From Polyrhizophydium stewartii (lineage: Eukaryota; Chytridiomycota; Chytridiomycetes; Rhizophydiales): DNA of 13,290 bases. Location of the stretch: the NCBI GenBank assembly GCA_027604665.1, contig JADGIZ010000462.1, forward strand, positions 1 through 13,290, given 5' to 3'. Below the pieces are notes generated by a model, which saw only the letters and a list, made by a program, of their open reading frames with translations, was not told the DNA's origin and did not search any database. The position numbers were made by a program, and so were the translations under genes. This document shows, piece by piece, positions 9,501 to 13,290 of this stretch. Position 1 is the stretch's first letter. Every line of letters starts with the position of its first letter.

Positions 9501-11205
9501 TTCTCACTTCGACAAGCGTCTTTAACTTTCGGCAGACCAAGATGATGCTTTTACAGTTCCCGCATGACTCTGTGCTCAGAGCCATCCAAAGCCTCAGCGA
9601 AGAGATGATCATCGCTCGCTCGGCCGGCAACATGGACCACCGCCTCCCAGGCCGCCAGTATCATTTCTCTGTGCGCTTCATGAGCGCCATCACCGGCCCG
9701 TTCCCAAAACGCATGATCCGACAGGCCGATGCTGCAGGCCAAATGCTTGGCGCGGATCTGATGCGCGGGCCAGTCACCTTCGACCCCGCCTCAGAGGGAC
9801 CGCTTGTTGCTGCACTGTTCTCGCTGGTGGCTGCCGGAAAGGCTCGCCTCGAGGTGGTGCCCGAGGGCGGCGGCGCACCTGGTAAGCAATATAGTTGCTG
9901 GCTGCAGTTTCTTTTCTTATCTGACTCTGCTTGCGCAGATACGCTCGGCAGTGTTCACGTTGCGCCGGCGGAGCTGCTTCCGATGCGCATTGTGCATATG
10001 CCTCCCAAGTTCCAGGATGCTCCGTCGCTTCTCAAGCGACCCCTTCCGGAGTCGGGCGACTCCTTGGCGGCACTCGCCCAACAGGCTCACGATGGGTCTG
10101 AGCAAGAGGGGCAGCCGGAGAGCAGCAAGACCAAGCGTCAACGCACGAGTTCCGTCACGCAGCCGACGAGCTTGGCCGCAATTCCCACGGCGCACGATGT
10201 CCTTGGAGCCCAGGCTCGCGGCCCGAAGCTTAACGAGGTCGACATTCGGGCGCTCGTTGCCGAAGCCTGCGGAGCAGATGACGGCGCCGAGATGGAGCAC
10301 CTGCTTCGTGCGTTCGACTACATTCATGCAGGCGGCCAAGCCGGAAGGACCGTTGCCGAACTCGAGGTTGGTGCAAGAGCGCGGTTAGCACCGCAACAGA
10401 AGTCGCTGACACACGCGGCATCCAGTCGCAGTTTCCGGACGCCGGGCGTGTCGTTAGCCTTCTGCAGTCAATCCAAGTCCGACCGACCGTCAGCGCCATT
10501 TCCAAGGTCGGGTTCCAGACTTGGCACTACGTGTCGTTTGAGTTTGCGCACCGCTGGCATCTGCCCATCAAAGCCACGCTGCAAAGCCAAAACCAAAAAG
10601 CCCCGTCGCCAGAAGTCGACATGACTGCTGCTCTCGCGCCCGAGCCGCTGGTTGCGACCCACCTTGCCGAAAACGAAGACCAAGTCGTGTACAAGCCGTC
10701 GCGTATGTGGACGCGTGTCGACGGCCATCGGTTCGACGGCGCTTGGATGGCGTGCCTTGACGTTGTGCTACGCGTGATTGTGAGCAAGCCGGGAATCATG
10801 CAGGTGCGGCTTGCCTTCCTTCCGACCAATGCGCGCATGATGATGTGCTGGGAAGCTGATACAGCGAGCAGTCTTGCCTTTGCCGCGAGCTGGCCGCCGC
10901 CATGACCCCTGTCGAGCTCGATGAGATCCTCGACGAGCTCGTGGCACGCAACGCATGCACACGCCAGAGGTTCGCGTGCCGCCAGCCGCTCACCAACGTC
11001 TTCGACGGACTCTTTGGGGCCGGCGGCCTATCTGAGCCGATGCTGCAGCGATGCGGTACGTTGTGTGTGCAATGCTGCGCATATCTTCATTTGCCTCTGA
11101 CGCACAGCTGCGTCGTGTCCCCGCTCAGACGACACGTACATCGCGAGCAACCGGACGACTGCGTACTTCCCATCTGTCGACTGGTTCGAGAAGCTGCGAA
11201 AGTGA
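3586..11205 (+). CDS. TFC3: TFIIIC largest (B-block binding) subunit, Tfc3/GTF3C1 family (twelve exons, 2222 aa)
   Basis: TFIIIC binds the A and B boxes of tRNA genes and recruits TFIIIB and RNA polymerase III; this subunit contacts the B box. Exons: 3586-3640, 3746-3862, 4059-4168, 4268-4384, 4439-4596, 4684-4957, 5033-6533, 6612-9881, 9939-10366, 10426-10803, 10872-11055, 11129-11205. Summed exon length divides by three and every junction keeps frame. The N-terminus (MDEILQTCVEEVAFEGPQGC) has the family's start pattern. The B-block winged helix lies at about 138-210 (GITQIELSQKL, then ANLIAKAPVVFNG). More winged helices follow at about 260-310 and 400-445. A Ser/Ala/Pro-rich linker covers about 480-775. 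TMDKRTVQR, at about 840, and YGYVDAKILRARMLYEWL, at about 1022, are typical of Tfc3. A Myb/SANT-like segment (WTPEEDEDLIFAY) is near 1505, and a C-terminal winged-helix region fills 2010-2222. The length is close to human GTF3C1 (about 2100) and well above budding yeast (about 1160). The acceptor at 6611 could instead be 6617 or 6623, all in frame. Confidence 0.92.
4597..4683 (+). other. GC-AG intron (TFC3 intron 5) interrupting the B-block domain
   Basis: The exon ends ...AATTTGAT and the intron opens with GCAAGT, the usual donor of the rare GC-AG class. It ends at CTCCAG (4683). A GT donor at 4601 would give the wrong phase for any acceptor nearby. The GC donor with the acceptor at 4683 restores frame exactly and joins ANLI to AKAPVVFNG, which reads through the end of the B-block winged helix as expected for the family. 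All other introns called here start with GT. Confidence 0.75.
5640..6530 (+). other. low-complexity Ser/Ala/Pro-rich linker within TFC3
   Basis: Roughly 300 residues between the N-terminal winged-helix block and the central domains are dominated by Ala, Ser, Pro, Thr and acidic residues, with no hydrophobic core pattern. Short basic patches such as RAPRGRRSDMRLGQR occur inside it. It is open throughout and lies inside the coding frame, so it is probably a disordered tether. Yeast Tfc3 also has a flexible linker between its DNA-binding halves, but this one is longer. Confidence 0.7.
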
Positions 11206-11288
11206 ACCGCCAAGCAGCAACCGAGCGCGAAATGCGACCTTGGTGTGGCCAGAATGAAGCAGCGGTATCTGCAGAGCCGGCGCGTCCA
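11206..11288. other. 83-nt convergent gap between TFC3 and the UPF0538 gene
   Basis: The stop codons of two genes on opposite strands are 83 nt apart. No AATAAA-like signal is visible on either strand in the gap. The 3' UTR of at least one transcript therefore probably runs into the other gene's last exon. Confidence 0.6.
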
Positions 11289-12057
11289 TCACCACTTGGT
11301 TTCGGGGTGTGCCTTGTACGAGTCGTAAGCGGCGCGCTGGAAGAAGCTGAGCTCCGTTTCGTTCTGGACACCGTAGTCCCGGAGCGTTTTTGCGTCGTCC
11401 ATGATGTATTCGTCGTGGTCGAGATTGATGATGAGGTTTTGCGTCTGGGGGGGGGGAGGCAAGCGACTGCACGTCAGCGAGTGAAGATTGGCGACCAGCG
11501 GGCTGCTCTGCCGACCTTTGCACCGTGCGCGTTGAAGTACAGCTTGAGGCAGTCTGCGTGGCGGGCAGGGCAGCTCCGTCAGCGCCAAGCCACGAGCAAC
11601 CAGCGGGCGCAGCGGCAGCAGGCCTCGAAGCGCATGCTGGTGGGTGCCCACCAAATGTGCTGTTGTGGTACGGCCGGAACGCAGCCGACGACTTGATTTC
11701 TTTGGCGACATCGGCGGCAGCGGCGACATGGCCAAGCGTCAGCAGCGCAGCGGCCAGCGCCCATTGACCGGCTGGACAGGAACGGAGTGCAAGCAGCTCG
11801 CGCGAGCAGGTCTTGAGGGTGCAGCCCGCTGCAGGCGCTGTGCAGCACATGCGCACACCTCCCATCCCGAGCAAGAATCCGCTCTCACTCTCTGTTGCCA
11901 GCGCCTTGAGCTCGCTGACAAGCATGTCCGGCGAGACATTGTGGAGCACCAGGTTCTTGGCGGTGCGGTACTCGAACGACTTGATGACCCGCACCGTGAG
12001 GATCAGGCCGCCGCCGGGCAGTTCCGTCACCGGGGCAATCGGCTCGGTCGGGTCCAT
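11289..12057 (-). CDS. UPF0538 / C2orf76 family protein (four exons, 136 aa)
   Basis: Exons on the minus strand are 12057-11889, 11699-11652, 11553-11516 and 11444-11289. Junction phases are 1, 1 and 0, and each intron has a GT donor, a CTGAC branch motif and an AG acceptor. The product matches the small conserved family named after human C2orf76 (about 126 aa) along its whole length: LTVRVIKSFEYRTAKN at the start, CLKLYFNAHGAKTQNLIINL in the middle, and a C-terminal half with NETELSFF and a final YKAHPETKW. The fold looks ubiquitin-like (alternating strands with LILTVRVI and a late ETELSFF strand), but that is inference. The biochemical function of the family is unknown to me. The start at 12057 is the only ATG before the conserved part. 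The upstream gene on the same strand stops just 15 nt before it in the same frame. Confidence 0.9.
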
Positions 12058-12072
12058 CGCTGCGGGCTTGGC

Positions 12073-13290
12073 TCAAAACTCGGCAAGAAACGCATCGAGC
12101 CGGCGCGCTTCTACCCAAGGCCCAAGGGCAGCCTCGATGCCAGCATCGTCCATGCAAGCCAGCTCGGCAATGCTGGTCTGCGCAAGAGCTGCTGCCGCGC
12201 TGAAAGCGTTGAGCGTCGGAAACTGAGCCAGCAGGTCTGCGTGCTGCTCGAGAATCAGCCGGCTCATCGCACGAGGTGCGAGCAGCCGCGGTGCTTTCAC
12301 CAGAGTCGGCTCCTGCGTCAGCCAGTTGTGGCTTCCCAACATCGTCTGTGATCTGGAGCGACTTCCGTGAGCCGCCTCCCTCGCATCTTGCGCCAACTCG
12401 TCCCCCATTTCCCTGTACAAGTGGGCATTCGAGGTATCAGCCGGACCAAATCCATGTGCGCATGTTTGTGCTGGCCATGCGGGGAGTTGCCTACCGAACA
12501 AGCCATGCTGTATGTTTGGCCCCGCCCGAGTACATCCAGTCCGCTGCCACACCAAACTCTTGGGCGAGTGCCTCGCAAAACCGGTCCAGCGTCACAAGCG
12601 CAGCTTGCACAGGCGGTGTAAAGTCAAATGCCTCTGGGAATGCACGTCCAGGGCACTCGTGTCCTTCAGGCTCGCCGACACCAGTCAGGACAACGCGTAT
12701 GTCTGTGAACCTCAGCGCGACGCTTAGAAGAAGGCGTCCGTGTGGTGTCATGCAAAATGCGAGCACTGCCGGGTCCGCATCGCCATCCCAGAAAGAGGGA
12801 AGCTCTTGCGTTTGCTCGCCTTGCTCTTGCGACAGCTCAAGCAGGGGAAGCATACTTTTGGCAGAACAGACATGATCAGTCAGCGCCAAACCCAAGGCAA
12901 GGTTGAAATGTTGCAAAAACATACACGACGCATGTTCGATGATCAAAAGCAATCACACGGCCGGTGCCACAATCTTGGGGATCAAAAAGTCCGTGGACGC
13001 GCTCAAGCAGGCTGACTTTGCAAGCGCTGTCGAGCGTTTGCACAAAGTCAACCCATGCGAATGTGCCTGGTGTTGCCAAGTATGTGTGCTTCAGCCTTGG
13101 ATGAAGACTCGGATCAGAGTCGGTCGAGCTGACGGTGCACGGGTCTTCGCCGCCGCCGCCCTTCAGAGCCGCGGCTTCGACGTCCGGATGTTTTCTGGGC
13201 TCTGTCGCAGTGGTGCTCTTATCGGAAACGGGGTGAAGGAAATTTCATTGTGCATTTCATGTGCTTTAACACTCCCCCTCACAATGAAGT
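12073..13290 (-). CDS. 3' part of a multi-exon gene; C-terminal helix-hairpin-helix-like domain, possibly XPF-related SHOC1/Zip2-like
   Basis: Visible exons on the minus strand are about 13217-12925, 12854-12495 and 12412-12073, joined in frame (phases 2 and 2) by introns of 70 and 82 nt with CTGA-type branch motifs. A donor-like GTGAGG at 13282 suggests another intron at the edge, and no usable start codon exists, so the gene begins outside. About 330 residues are seen. The segment near GRVIAFDHRTCVVMLPLLEL followed by LLLSVALRFTDIRVVLTG has the strand-helix rhythm of an XPF-like nuclease fold, without a clear catalytic ERK motif. The end (LLAQFPTLNAFSAAAALAQ, then a second helical pair) resembles the tandem helix-hairpin-helix of XPF, FAAP24 and SHOC1/Zip2. 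SHOC1/Zip2 proteins stabilise meiotic recombination intermediates. Coding status is fairly sure; the family assignment is tentative. Confidence 0.6.

Noticed and set aside
6587..10624. 1345-codon open frame taken as a separate gene starting at the ATG at 6587
   Set aside because: A GTGAGT donor at 6534, a CCTAAC branch motif and an AG at 6611 join it in frame to the upstream TFC3 exon. The ATG lies inside that intron, and the C-terminal end of the open frame is intron 9 and out-of-frame sequence.
10902..11696. 264-codon open frame on the + strand continuing past the TFC3 end
   Set aside because: Only its first part (10902-11055) is a TFC3 exon. The remainder runs antisense through the UPF0538 exons.
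1..13290. Search for transposons, CRISPR arrays, rRNA or a defence-like gene cluster
   Set aside because: No transposase or reverse transcriptase motifs, no regular repeats, and no prokaryotic operon features were seen. The genes are intron-containing eukaryotic loci with no evident common pathway.

Overview
This is a eukaryotic, intron-containing window, most likely from a fungus. The DNA is GC-rich. Introns are short (mostly 54-105 nt, a few up to about 250) with a recurrent CTGAC/CTAAC branch motif before CAG or AAG acceptors, and genes are tightly packed. Gene content (a WrbA/Pst2-type quinone reductase, the TFIIIC B-block subunit, a UPF0538/C2orf76 protein) fits a fungus with an ancestral-style gene set, for example an early-diverging zoosporic lineage or a basidiomycete. 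I cannot name the species. All exon structures below were assembled by hand from splice motifs, frame continuity and protein resemblance.

Layout. (1) 1-162, +: the 3' end of a flavodoxin-like NAD(P)H:quinone oxidoreductase (WrbA family). (2) 163-1110: a promoter/leader region for the next gene, with an adjacent E-box and inverted CCAAT box, a C-rich leader without ATGs, and a probable 5'UTR intron. (3) 1111-3314, +: a four-exon gene for a 594-residue uncharacterised protein with ATP-grasp-like motifs. (4) 3586-11205, +: a twelve-exon gene for a 2222-residue TFIIIC largest subunit (Tfc3/GTF3C1), the protein that binds the B box of tRNA genes. (5) 11289-12057, -: a four-exon gene for a 136-residue UPF0538/C2orf76 protein. 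(6) 12073-window end, -: the 3' part of a multi-exon gene ending in a helix-hairpin-helix-like domain, possibly of the XPF-related SHOC1/Zip2 group.

Four points stand out. Genes (6) and (5) are tandem, in the same reading frame, and separated only by one TGA and 15 nt. One TFC3 intron is of the GC-AG type and splits the B-block domain. An exact B-box motif lies antisense inside an exon of the B-box-binding protein gene. The ATP-grasp-like protein has no function that I recognise. I found no mobile element, CRISPR array, rRNA or tRNA gene. No multi-gene system is evident, and the genes look like unrelated chromosomal housekeeping loci.
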